This document shows, one piece after another, positions 23,338 through 30,872 of a stretch of 64,000 nucleotides of DNA. The DNA comes from Candidatus Enterococcus myersii (GTDB lineage: Bacteria > Bacillota > Bacilli > Lactobacillales > Enterococcaceae). The notes beneath the pieces were generated by a model. The model saw only the letters and a list, made by a program, of their open reading frames with translations, did no database searches and was not told the DNA's origin. Position 1 is the stretch's first letter, and each line of letters starts with the position of its first letter. The stretch is from the NCBI RefSeq assembly GCF_017316025.1, contig NZ_JAFLVT010000006.1, forward strand, positions 1 through 64,000, read 5' to 3'. Position numbers and translations under genes: made by a program.

Positions 23338-24417
23338 TTATTGTTCAAAATAAACAGGTTCTCCTGTCGCCGAAGATTCATACATTGCTTCTAAAATTTC
23401 AGTGACGACTAAAGCCTGTTCAGGTTTTACTAAAGGTGCTGTGTCATTTAAAATGGCATCGATCCACGCTCTTGCTTCGTTATATGCGGGATCATCTGCG
23501 GCACCATCGTAAAAATCAACGCCACCTGGCTCCAATTCAATTTTCTTTTCATACAACGTGCTGTGATCCTCACCATTAATGGTTAGCCCATCATTCATAT
23601 CTGCGCCAGCTTTTGTGCCACACAATGTTGTCTTTGCCTCTTTAACATCCAAAGAATTTAACGCCCAGCTTGCTTCTAAGAAAATGGTGGCCCCATTTTT
23701 CATGGTGATAAAACCAAATGCGCTGTCTTCCACTTTATATTTTTGTGGATCCCAAGCGCCCCACGCATTTGCCGCATTTTCAAGCTCCGCTAATTTGCGA
23801 TAGGCCGTACCCACGACAAATTTTGGTTCATAATTATCCATCATCCACAAAGTCAAATCCAAAGCATGGGTTCCAATATCAATTAAAGGTCCGCCACCTT
23901 GCGCTTTTTCATCTAGAAAAACACCCCAAGTCGGGACAGCCCGCCGGCGAATTGCATGAGCTTTCCCAAAATAAATTTCTCCCAATTCTCCTTCTGTACA
24001 AATTTCTTGCAAATATTGGGCATCCTTACGAAAGCGATTTTGATAGCCAATCGTCAACTTTTTCCCAGTCTTTTTTGCCGCTGCCACCATTTCCTTTGCC
24101 TGTGCGGCAGTTTTAGCCATCGGTTTTTCACACATTACATGACACCCGGCTTCCATCGCCGCTACTGAAATAGGGGCATGAGAATTATTTGGCGTCAAAA
24201 CGTGCACTAAATCCAAATCAGAAAAAGCCAACATCTCGTTATAATCCGTAAAGACTTGGGCCGTTTCACTCCCATATTTTTCACAGTTTTTTTCTGCGCG
24301 CTCTTTTATCAAATCACAAAAAGCAACTAGCTCAACTTCCTGAATTTTAGCTAAAGCGGGTAAATGCTTACCCTCAGCAATCCCACCACAGCCAATAATG
24401 CCAACCTTTAAACTCAT
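23338..24417 (-). CDS. Gfo/Idh/MocA family oxidoreductase (first gene of the operon)
   Basis: A 359-residue NAD(P)-dependent dehydrogenase. It has the motif GIIGCGGIAEGKH, the catalytic-site CEKPMAK, and a C-terminal DIGTHALDL segment with the conserved Asp and His. Identity with the other family member in the operon looks low apart from these motifs, so they probably act on different intermediates. AAAGGAG precedes ATG 24417. A good -10 (TATAAT on the minus strand near 24456-24461) has no clear -35, which suits activation by the divergent AraC protein. No transporter lies nearby. Confidence 0.88.
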   Translation of the reverse strand: MSLKVGIIGCGGIAEGKHLPALAKIQEVELVAFCDLIKERAEKNCEKYGSETAQVFTDYNEMLAFSDLDLVHVLTPNNSHAPISVAAMEAGCHVMCEKPMAKTAAQAKEMVAAAKKTGKKLTIGYQNRFRKDAQYLQEICTEGELGEIYFGKAHAIRRRAVPTWGVFLDEKAQGGGPLIDIGTHALDLTLWMMDNYEPKFVVGTAYRKLAELENAANAWGAWDPQKYKVEDSAFGFITMKNGATIFLEASWALNSLDVKEAKTTLCGTKAGADMNDGLTINGEDHSTLYEKKIELEPGGVDFYDGAADDPAYNEARAWIDAILNDTAPLVKPEQALVVTEILEAMYESSATGEPVYFEQ

Positions 24418-24434
24418 AATTATTTCTCCTTTGT

Positions 24435-24448
24435 TGGAAACGTTTTAT
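24435..24448 (-). promoter_or_regulatory. Weak cre-like site
   Basis: The minus strand reads ATAAAACGTTTCCA, matching the CcpA cre consensus at 12 of 14 positions with both mismatches at the 5' end. It lies between the -10 box and the ATG of the sugar operon. Confidence 0.35.
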
Positions 24449-24550
24449 TTTCTTCATTATAAAAAACAACCACACAAAATTCTTCCCGCATCCGTAACTA
24501 AAAATTCCCACATTTTATCTTTTAAAAAAAATAAATAAAGTATACTAAAA

Positions 24551-24916
24551 TAAAAAGCTTCAAAAACGCGTTTAGCTCACAAGCAATAAGATAGAATTTT
24601 GATAAATTGCTTCTCAAATTTCTCGAAATTTTAGCTTATTGTCGTAGAGAGCTCGTTTTTGCAGCTAGACAAAATAAAAAGCAGAGCAAACTTGCCAGTC
24701 TTTAAAAAATAAGCGCGGAATTTGCGAAAATTGTTTTTCAAATTTTTGAAAAGTTCGCCTTATTTCTTGAAAGACTAGTTTGCGTAGCTAGATTAAAAAG
24801 AAAAGCTTCAAAAACGCGTTTAGCTCACAAGCAATAAGATGGAATTTTGATAAATTGCCCCTCAAATTTCTCGAAATTCTAGCTTATTGTATTAGAGAGC
24901 TCGTTTTTGTAGCTGA
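24551..24916. repeat. Three tandem palindromic repeats (family A and subtype C)
   Basis: Units at about 24551-24670, 24675-24792 and 24798-24916. The first and third are near copies (CTTCAAAAACGCGTTTAGC ... GAGAGCTCGTTTTTG). The middle one belongs to a subtype with AAATAAGCGCGGAATTT. Each is self-complementary and ends in GTAGCTAGA or a close variant. Together with a short AT-rich stretch they fill 24418-25005 between the divergent sugar operon and the AraC gene, so they separate the two promoters. Confidence 0.85.
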
Positions 24917-25005
24917 ATCTAGAAAAACGAAAGGTAGCCTTTAGCTCTTTTTCAAAAATATCAGAAATTCGGATAGTCAAAATTTTAAAAAAGTGAGAGA
25001 AAATT

Positions 25006-25866
25006 ATGAGTTTGTATCTTGAAATACCAGAATTACATAGTGCTTTTCCTTTTCGGACGTTTATTAATGATGGTTGGGAAATTGTCTATCCTCATTGGCA
25101 CAAAGAAATTGAAGTGATTTATTGTTTGACGGGGAGAGTGAAATTGGGGGCTTTTGGGGAAATTTTTGAATTGGCAGAAGGGGAGATTTTTTTCTTTCCC
25201 AGTGGCGAGCCCCACTTTTTCCTCGCTTCCCCGGATAGTAAGCGTATTGTTTTTCAGTTTGATCTGCGTTTTTTTTATGAACAAAATAACCGCGTCGCTT
25301 CCGATCGCACGTTACTCCAGCTTTTTGATGAGACTCCCAATTACAGTCAGCAGTGGCCCCTTACTGCACAAAAAAATCTGAATCGGCTGTTACGGGAAAT
25401 TTTTAACTGTCACGAAGAAAAAAACGAGGGGTGGCAATACGGTGTGACGGGGCTTTTGACGCAATTTATTTATGCCTTATATCAACTGCCGAAAAAACCG
25501 AATGTAAAACAAAATACTGCTAAAGAAAATCTGAAAAGTCGTGAAACTCTCGAATTATTGGATCAAATTTTTGAATATGTTGAAGCCAATTTTGACTCTC
25601 CTATCACGTTAGCGGCTGCAGCTAAACAGGTGGGCTTTAGTCAAACATACTTTTCCCGCTTTTTTAAACAAAAGGTGGGACTGCCCTTTTCTCAGTATTT
25701 GAAAGAATATCGCATCGAGCAGGCCAAGTTTTTACTAGCTACAGAACAGTTGCCCATGAGTGATGTCGCGGCTAAAGCTGGCTTTGCCAACGTCAAAACC
25801 TTCCATCATGTTTTCAAAAAAACCGTTGGCTGTGCTCCTTTGCAGTATCAAAAGCAATTAACCTAG
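25006..25866 (+). CDS. AraC-family transcriptional regulator
   Basis: A 286-residue activator. The N-terminal cupin sensor (residues 1-120) has PHWHKEIEVIY and GEPHFF. The C-terminal pair of helix-turn-helix motifs (about 185-284) shows ITLAAAAKQVGFSQTYFSRF and MSDVAAKAGFANVKTFHHVF. GAGAGA precedes the ATG. Divergent orientation to the dehydrogenase/isomerase operon suggests it controls that operon in response to its substrate. The three repeats between them are unusual for such a pair. Confidence 0.88.
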   Translation: MSLYLEIPELHSAFPFRTFINDGWEIVYPHWHKEIEVIYCLTGRVKLGAFGEIFELAEGEIFFFPSGEPHFFLASPDSKRIVFQFDLRFFYEQNNRVASDRTLLQLFDETPNYSQQWPLTAQKNLNRLLREIFNCHEEKNEGWQYGVTGLLTQFIYALYQLPKKPNVKQNTAKENLKSRETLELLDQIFEYVEANFDSPITLAAAAKQVGFSQTYFSRFFKQKVGLPFSQYLKEYRIEQAKFLLATEQLPMSDVAAKAGFANVKTFHHVFKKTVGCAPLQYQKQLT

Positions 25867-26116
25867 GGAACAAATCCATAACTTAATTGGTTATAAAACA
25901 CTTTGTATTCAAATTTTCAAAATTTTTATTTTTTTATAATAACAACATACTTATATAACCATTATGTTTTTATAAGGAAATATTTTTAATTTATGACATC
26001 TTTTTTAATCTAATTGTTCTAAAATAAGGAACGCCAATTGTAATTAATAAATTTTTATTATTGTTTTACTTATTAAAGTGCTTTGGCAATATTAATAAAC
26101 AAAAGGATGGTATTTC

Positions 26117-26758
26117 ATGTTTAAAAAAATCTTGGCACTCACTGCTATCACTTCTTTAACACTTTTCATGCTAGCTGGTTGTGCCAGTGGTCAAAATAAC
26201 AAAAAAAGCGATTCTACAATTTCTATGAGTTCAACAAAAAATAACGATAGCTCCGAAAGTTCCCAAGTAGTAACTTCTTCTTCAACGAAAACACAAACGC
26301 AATCTTCAACACAGCAAACAGCTGTCGCTAGTACAAATACTAGCTCGAGTGAGACAGTTGAAGCTAACGAAAATGCCGCGAGTTATGGCGTGGATGTTAC
26401 ACAATTTGCGACACCAGTTACCTTTAATTTAAAAGGTATGAATGTGCCACCTGCTATTACTATTGCGACAAATAAAACGACGACCACCGTTACCTTTGAT
26501 GCTACTAAAAATCAATATGAAGCAAACGTCACAACAATTCCAACAAAAGAAATCCGTGTTTTTTCCCATGCTGATAATTCAATCCGAACCGTTAAAGTAA
26601 ATACACAAATAACTTTGGCCAAAGGTTCAGGACAGTATTTAAATAATACCTTGTATTTGATTGCCAATAATCAAGGCGGCCTCTCACTACTTACGCCAAA
26701 CTATGCTGGTAATGTAGCAAACGAACAACAAGACGTCATGCTAGAAGCTATAAATTAA
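26117..26758 (+). CDS. Lipoprotein with Ser/Thr-rich linker, function unknown
   Basis: A 213-residue exported lipoprotein. A type II signal peptide ends in the lipobox LAGC with lipidated C22. A low-complexity Ser/Thr/Gln linker (about 30-85) leads to a small domain of about 120 residues rich in beta-branched residues, with no motif I recognise. AAAGGATGG precedes the ATG. The 250 bp upstream are extremely AT-rich and show no gene. It may be cotranscribed with the membrane protein 30 bp downstream. Confidence 0.7.
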   Translation: MFKKILALTAITSLTLFMLAGCASGQNNKKSDSTISMSSTKNNDSSESSQVVTSSSTKTQTQSSTQQTAVASTNTSSSETVEANENAASYGVDVTQFATPVTFNLKGMNVPPAITIATNKTTTTVTFDATKNQYEANVTTIPTKEIRVFSHADNSIRTVKVNTQITLAKGSGQYLNNTLYLIANNQGGLSLLTPNYAGNVANEQQDVMLEAIN

Positions 26759-26788
26759 AAAATATCCTATCAGATTTGAGGTAATATC

Positions 26789-27352
26789 GTGCCAATTTTT
26801 GACTCTCCCATCATAGTTGGAGCCTATTTATTTAGTGTCTGCCTAGCAGTACTTTTAATTTTCATCGAAAGATTACTGACCTCTTCTGCGACAAAACGAA
26901 AAAATAAAATTGTAAAAGAGACCTATCCTGACTTATCAAAAAAAGATTTAGCCTTTCGCAGAGCGAACCTGCTCAGTTATTATCGCATCTATTCTGCTAG
27001 TTCGCTTAATAGCAAAATCATAGTTGCTTTGTACCTGGTGCTGTTTCTGGTTTTTGGTATAACCTGCGTCATTGCATTCACCCCTTCTACTTCAGGGTTT
27101 TATTTTAGGATAGGCCTGGTGCTATTTTTAATGGCAATAATCACACTTATTTTACCTGATCGCAGGAAATCACAGACATTTTGGGAAAATTATTTACAAG
27201 AACACCCCGATAATCCTTTAATGGTTATTATTTTCCCTACAAAAAACGATCGTAACATCTTGGTATTTGCAAAAATAAGTGCCGTTTTCCGGTTATTTTG
27301 TAGCTTTTTTTCCTTTTATCTGGCCTACTGTTTGTTCCAATTCAATCTTTAA
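26789..27352 (+). CDS. Membrane protein of unknown function
   Basis: A 187-residue protein with hydrophobic segments near residues 5-27, 72-92, 100-120 and 160-185 and a basic loop after the first. I recognise no family. It starts at GTG 26789 after TTGAGG at suitable spacing. It follows the lipoprotein gene by 30 bp and precedes a strong terminator, so the two probably form an operon. Confidence 0.6.
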   Translation: MPIFDSPIIVGAYLFSVCLAVLLIFIERLLTSSATKRKNKIVKETYPDLSKKDLAFRRANLLSYYRIYSASSLNSKIIVALYLVLFLVFGITCVIAFTPSTSGFYFRIGLVLFLMAIITLILPDRRKSQTFWENYLQEHPDNPLMVIIFPTKNDRNILVFAKISAVFRLFCSFFSFYLAYCLFQFNL

Positions 27353-27356
27353 AAGA

Positions 27357-27409
27357 AAACCTTGCTAACTAATGGGAACTGGGCACCATTTTGCTAGCAA
27401 GGTTTTTTT
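27357..27409. terminator. Bidirectional terminator
   Basis: AAAACCTTGCTA pairs with TAGCAAGGTTTT, with a T-run on the plus strand, between converging genes. Confidence 0.88.
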
Positions 27410-27797
27410 ATTTTTTATCTTCTTTCGTAATTTGTGCTTGTAATTTTTTGGGTAATTTACAGACGACCAGCTGGTAAGAAGCGGCAATCATATTGCAAAT
27501 CTCATCCTCAGTTAAGAGCGGACTTGCCAAATAAATAGAATTCCAATGTTTTTTATTAGCATAATAGCCAGGAATGATCACGTCGGGATAAAGCTCCCGT
27601 AACTCTTCATTTTTAGCAGGATCATTCTTTAACGTGATAATGGCTTTTTCTGTTTGTTCAGGACTCATCATGCCAAACATTTTCCCCATAATATCAAAAT
27701 AATAAACGCCCCAATCTTGGCGAAAATAGACTTTGGCTTGTGGCAGGCTTTCGCCATACTGTTTGAATTTTTCCATTCGATTTTTTACAGACATCAT
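27408..27797 (-). CDS. MmcQ/YjbR family protein
   Basis: A 129-residue protein resembling the MmcQ/YjbR (CyaY-like fold) family. Features are a conserved WGVYYFDIMGKMFGMM strand region, the central ELYPDVIIPGYYANKKHWNS segment and a C-terminal helix. Members are thought to bind DNA or regulate, but the function is unproven. The ATG at 27797 follows GGGAGGT; the open frame extends upstream without a ribosome site. Confidence 0.75.
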   Translation of the reverse strand: MMSVKNRMEKFKQYGESLPQAKVYFRQDWGVYYFDIMGKMFGMMSPEQTEKAIITLKNDPAKNEELRELYPDVIIPGYYANKKHWNSIYLASPLLTEDEICNMIAASYQLVVCKLPKKLQAQITKEDKK

Positions 27798-28004
27798 CTG
27801 ACCTCCCTGCCCTTTTTCTCCAGTATACCAAAAGATACGCAAACTGCCCTCAGCTCGCAAAAATGAGCGGGAGATTTTTTTAATTGTATCGCAAGTTTTG
27901 GGTAATTTTCCCTTATTTTTTGGAAGGTTCATTTGTAAAATTGATTTTACCAACCTGTAATAAAACAATTTATTCTGGTGAAATTTTTTTGCTTTGCCGA
28001 CAAT

Positions 28005-28040
28005 TAAAAAAACACCCTCTTCTTTAAGAAGGTGTTTTTT
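28005..28040 (-). terminator. Terminator of the symporter gene
   Basis: AACACC with GGTGTT plus TCTT/AAGA form the stem, followed by a T-run on the minus strand. Confidence 0.85.
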
Positions 28041-28049
28041 TACTTGATT

Positions 28050-29480
28050 TCACTCTTCATCCAAAGAAAGTTCAGGTGCCAAAAGCGGTGTTGCTGCTTT
28101 TTTAGTGCCAAAGAATTGGCGGGTTTCGTTGACGACCACCGGGCTTAAAAAAATCAGCGCGATGATATTTGGAAAAGCCATCAAGCCGTTACAAATATCT
28201 GCCAGTGTCCACACCGCTGAAACGGTCAAATAGGGGCCAATAAAAACAGCTGCCACGTATAAAACTTTAAAAGGATTAGCAAATTTATTCGTATTAAAGA
28301 GATATGCCAAACAACGCTCTGAATAATAATTCCAGCCCAAAATCGTCGTAAAAGCAAAGAACATTAAACAAATCATCAACAAGAAAGAAACAACCGCCTC
28401 AGAAATCGGCAACGCTTGGCTAAAGGCGTAAATGGTGACTGCCGCGCCATCTTTTCCTATTTTCCATGCATCTGTTAAAATAATCGCCATGCCCGTCATA
28501 TTACAAACAATAATCGTATCGATAAATGTACCGGTCATAGAAACCAAGCCTTGTCGCACAGGTTCTTTGGTCCGCGCGGCAGCTGCGGCAATCGGCGCAC
28601 TGCCTAGACCAGATTCATTGGAAAATATTCCCCGGGCAATTCCTTTTTGCATAGCGATCATCATCGCCCCTAATGCTCCGCCGGCAGCTGCCTCAAAACC
28701 AAAGGCGCTGCGGAAGATCAAAATAATCACACCAGGTAATTTGTCCGCATTTAAAATAATCAGCCACAGACATAAACTCACATATAAAACGATCATTGCC
28801 GGGACAATAATTTCTGAAACTTTGGCAATGCGCTTGACCCCACCAATTAAAACACCGGCGACACAAATTGTGACCAATAACCCCGAAATAATCACCGCCC
28901 AAGAATAATTGTTGCCAAATAATTGTAAGCTGTGATTTTTATCAGGATCAAAAAAAGTTTCAGCAGCAGAAGTAATACCGTTAATTTGCGTTAAAGTACC
29001 AATACCTAACAGCCCCGCTAAAATACCAAATAAGGCAAAGGCCTTGCCAAGTGGCCGCCATTTTTTTCCTAACCCTTTTTCGATGTAGTAAAAAGGGCCG
29101 CCTAATGCTTTTTCGTCCGTATCAAAAGAGCGGTACTTCACGGCTAGTAATCCTTCTGCGTATTTCGTTGCCATTCCCAAAAGCCCTGCTAATTCCAACC
29201 AAAACAACGCCCCAGGACCGCCGGCAACAATCGCAGTTGCCACTCCGACGATATTTCCTGTACCAATAGTAGCAGATAGCGCTGTACACAACGCTTGGAA
29301 ACTCGAAACATCCCCTTTGCCGTCCTCTTCATCTTGCACCATGAATTTCAACGCCAAGGGCAATTTTTTTAGCTGAATAAAACGGCAACCAACCGTCAAA
29401 ATCAGCCCAATCCCCAAAATCAATAAAATCATGGGCGCTCCCCAAATAATATCGTTAATTTTTACTAACACCTTATCCAT
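28050..29480 (-). CDS. Sodium:alanine symporter (AGCS family)
   Basis: Takes up alanine or glycine with Na+ (or H+). It has 476 residues and about eleven membrane segments. Family signatures are visible: GTGNIVGVATAIVAGGPGALFW near residue 78 (given here as part of that helix) and the GIFSNESGLGSAPIAAA segment in the middle. Intact length and motifs suggest a functional transporter. AAAGGGGGA precedes ATG 29480. It is monocistronic. Confidence 0.92.
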   Translation of the reverse strand: MDKVLVKINDIIWGAPMILLILGIGLILTVGCRFIQLKKLPLALKFMVQDEEDGKGDVSSFQALCTALSATIGTGNIVGVATAIVAGGPGALFWLELAGLLGMATKYAEGLLAVKYRSFDTDEKALGGPFYYIEKGLGKKWRPLGKAFALFGILAGLLGIGTLTQINGITSAAETFFDPDKNHSLQLFGNNYSWAVIISGLLVTICVAGVLIGGVKRIAKVSEIIVPAMIVLYVSLCLWLIILNADKLPGVIILIFRSAFGFEAAAGGALGAMMIAMQKGIARGIFSNESGLGSAPIAAAAARTKEPVRQGLVSMTGTFIDTIIVCNMTGMAIILTDAWKIGKDGAAVTIYAFSQALPISEAVVSFLLMICLMFFAFTTILGWNYYSERCLAYLFNTNKFANPFKVLYVAAVFIGPYLTVSAVWTLADICNGLMAFPNIIALIFLSPVVVNETRQFFGTKKAATPLLAPELSLDEE

Positions 29481-29694
29481 TTCATTCCCCCTTTTAACGA
29501 TAAACCCTCAAACTTTCCACTAACTTGTGACGATTTTACTTTTTCACCGACGAAAACAACAACCTTTTTATTTTTTCAATAATCTGAATATTTTGCCATT
29601 TTAACAGGTTTTCAGCTGACTTTCCACCCATTGATGATTTTTTTTGTCAAAATGTAGCGGAAATGTTCGGGGTTTTACGGGGTAAACACAAATA

Positions 29695-29744
29695 AAAAAA
29701 CTGTCGAACCTGCTTTTTTAGCGGAACCTTCGACAGTTTAAAAA
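29695..29744 (-). terminator. Terminator after the 49-residue membrane protein gene
   Basis: ACTGTCGAA with TTCGACAGT flank an inner GGTTCCGC/GCAGGTT pairing, with a T-run on the minus strand. The rest of 29481-29784 is the 5' region of the symporter gene; I see nothing else there. Confidence 0.8.
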
Positions 29745-29784
29745 TATTATTGGCGCAATTTTTGCTTTTTGCTTATGTATTCGC

Positions 29785-29934
29785 TTATTTCTTCCTCCGA
29801 TAAAGCATAAAACCGATCACCGCAACTGCGATAATTACAGCAACTATGACGGGCACAATAAAATTTGACCCCGGCACTAAAATATCTGTTGGTCCATCAT
29901 TTTGTCCAATAATTTCACTGGTAGTATTTTTCAT
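29785..29934 (-). CDS. Small single-pass membrane protein, 49 residues
   Basis: A short gene, ATG 29934 after GGGGAGA. A polar, acidic N-terminus (MKNTTSEIIGQNDGPTDILV) leads to a hydrophobic helix of about 20 residues (residues 26-44) and a basic end YRRKK. This predicts an outside N-terminus and positive-inside anchor. It has its own terminator. No family is recognised. The ribosome site, isolated position and terminator make it likely to be a real gene. Confidence 0.6.
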   Translation of the reverse strand: MKNTTSEIIGQNDGPTDILVPGSNFIVPVIVAVIIAVAVIGFMLYRRKK

Positions 29935-30115
29935 TTTTTCTCCCCTACGATCAATTTCTTTTTAATATAGCAGATATTCTAGTGCTAAATATAGCTAAAA
30001 TGAGCTGTCTGCTAATTAATGAAGCTGATGACAACGAAACAACCTGCCAGCCTTAAATAACCCTAAGGCAGCTAATTATCCCTGCTTTTTTATTGTTTTT
30101 CTTGTTTAAATCGCT

Positions 30116-30724
30116 TTACAAAAGGCTTATTGGTCCTACAATACGGGCAGCGGAAATGATTTCACTGATTTTTTCTGGTGTTTCTTGCATGCCTTTTTCC
30201 ATCCAGTACAAAATGATTTCAGCAGATGTATCAAAGAGAATAATGGCTAAATAATCATCTGGTACATTGGGAAACTTACTTTTTAGCTGCGGGTAATAAT
30301 CTTGCAGAAAATACGACAGCAGATCACGAATGGCATTTTTTAACTCGGTAGCAAAATGCGGATCGCCATGTTTGCCTAAGAGCATCATCACAACTTCTTT
30401 TTCATTTTCGGCATGTTTGATTGTTTCGACGAGATCTTTATAATCGATAAAAACAGTTTGATTACCAGATAAATCGATTGTACTTGGAGAAAGTTTCTTA
30501 TCTTTGACACTTTCGACGAAAAAGTGAATATTGCCTTCCCCTAACTCCAAAATCAGATCATCAATATCTTGATAATGTAAATAAAAAGTTGAGCGATTGA
30601 TTGCAGCTGTGCGACACAACTCTGAAACCGTCACATCTCGAATAAATTTTGTTTTAGACAATTTAATCAATGCTTGATAAATTTTTTTCTTTGTTTGCTT
30701 TTTTTTTAAATTTTGTTCTGCCAT
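30116..30724 (-). CDS. TetR-family transcriptional regulator
   Basis: A 202-residue repressor. The N-terminal helix-turn-helix contains TVSELCRTAAINRSTFYLHY, close to the dihydroxyacetone-kinase regulator/YhgD group (TetR_C_7-like). The C-terminal ligand domain shows no recognisable ligand. GAGAGGAAG precedes ATG 30724. It is divergent from the YhgE/Pip gene, the same pairing as yhgD-yhgE in Bacillus, so repression of that gene is the likely role. Confidence 0.87.
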   Translation of the reverse strand: MAEQNLKKKQTKKKIYQALIKLSKTKFIRDVTVSELCRTAAINRSTFYLHYQDIDDLILELGEGNIHFFVESVKDKKLSPSTIDLSGNQTVFIDYKDLVETIKHAENEKEVVMMLLGKHGDPHFATELKNAIRDLLSYFLQDYYPQLKSKFPNVPDDYLAIILFDTSAEIILYWMEKGMQETPEKISEIISAARIVGPISLL

Positions 30725-30767
30725 CGTATTCTTCCTCTCAAATCGACAAAAGCTAAAAATCTGTTGG

Positions 30768-30825
30768 TTGACTATCTTTCTACTCGATTATATAATTTCC
30801 AAGTTCACAAATCAACACGTTGTTG
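30768..30825 (+). promoter_or_regulatory. Promoter and candidate TetR operator of the yhgE/pip-like gene
   Basis: TTGACT (30768-30773) and a perfect TATAAT (30791-30796) are 17 bp apart. About 10 bp past the expected start is the inverted repeat CAACA-CGT-TGTTG (30813-30825), a candidate site for the divergent TetR protein. Confidence 0.6.
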
Positions 30826-30872
30826 TTTTGCTTTTATTGTGAGCAGAATTAAATCGGGAAGAAGGCAAAATT

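Noticed and set aside
30035-30070. GCCTTA/TAAGGC inverted repeat after the TetR gene as a terminator
   Set aside because: The stem is short and no proper T-run follows on the minus strand.
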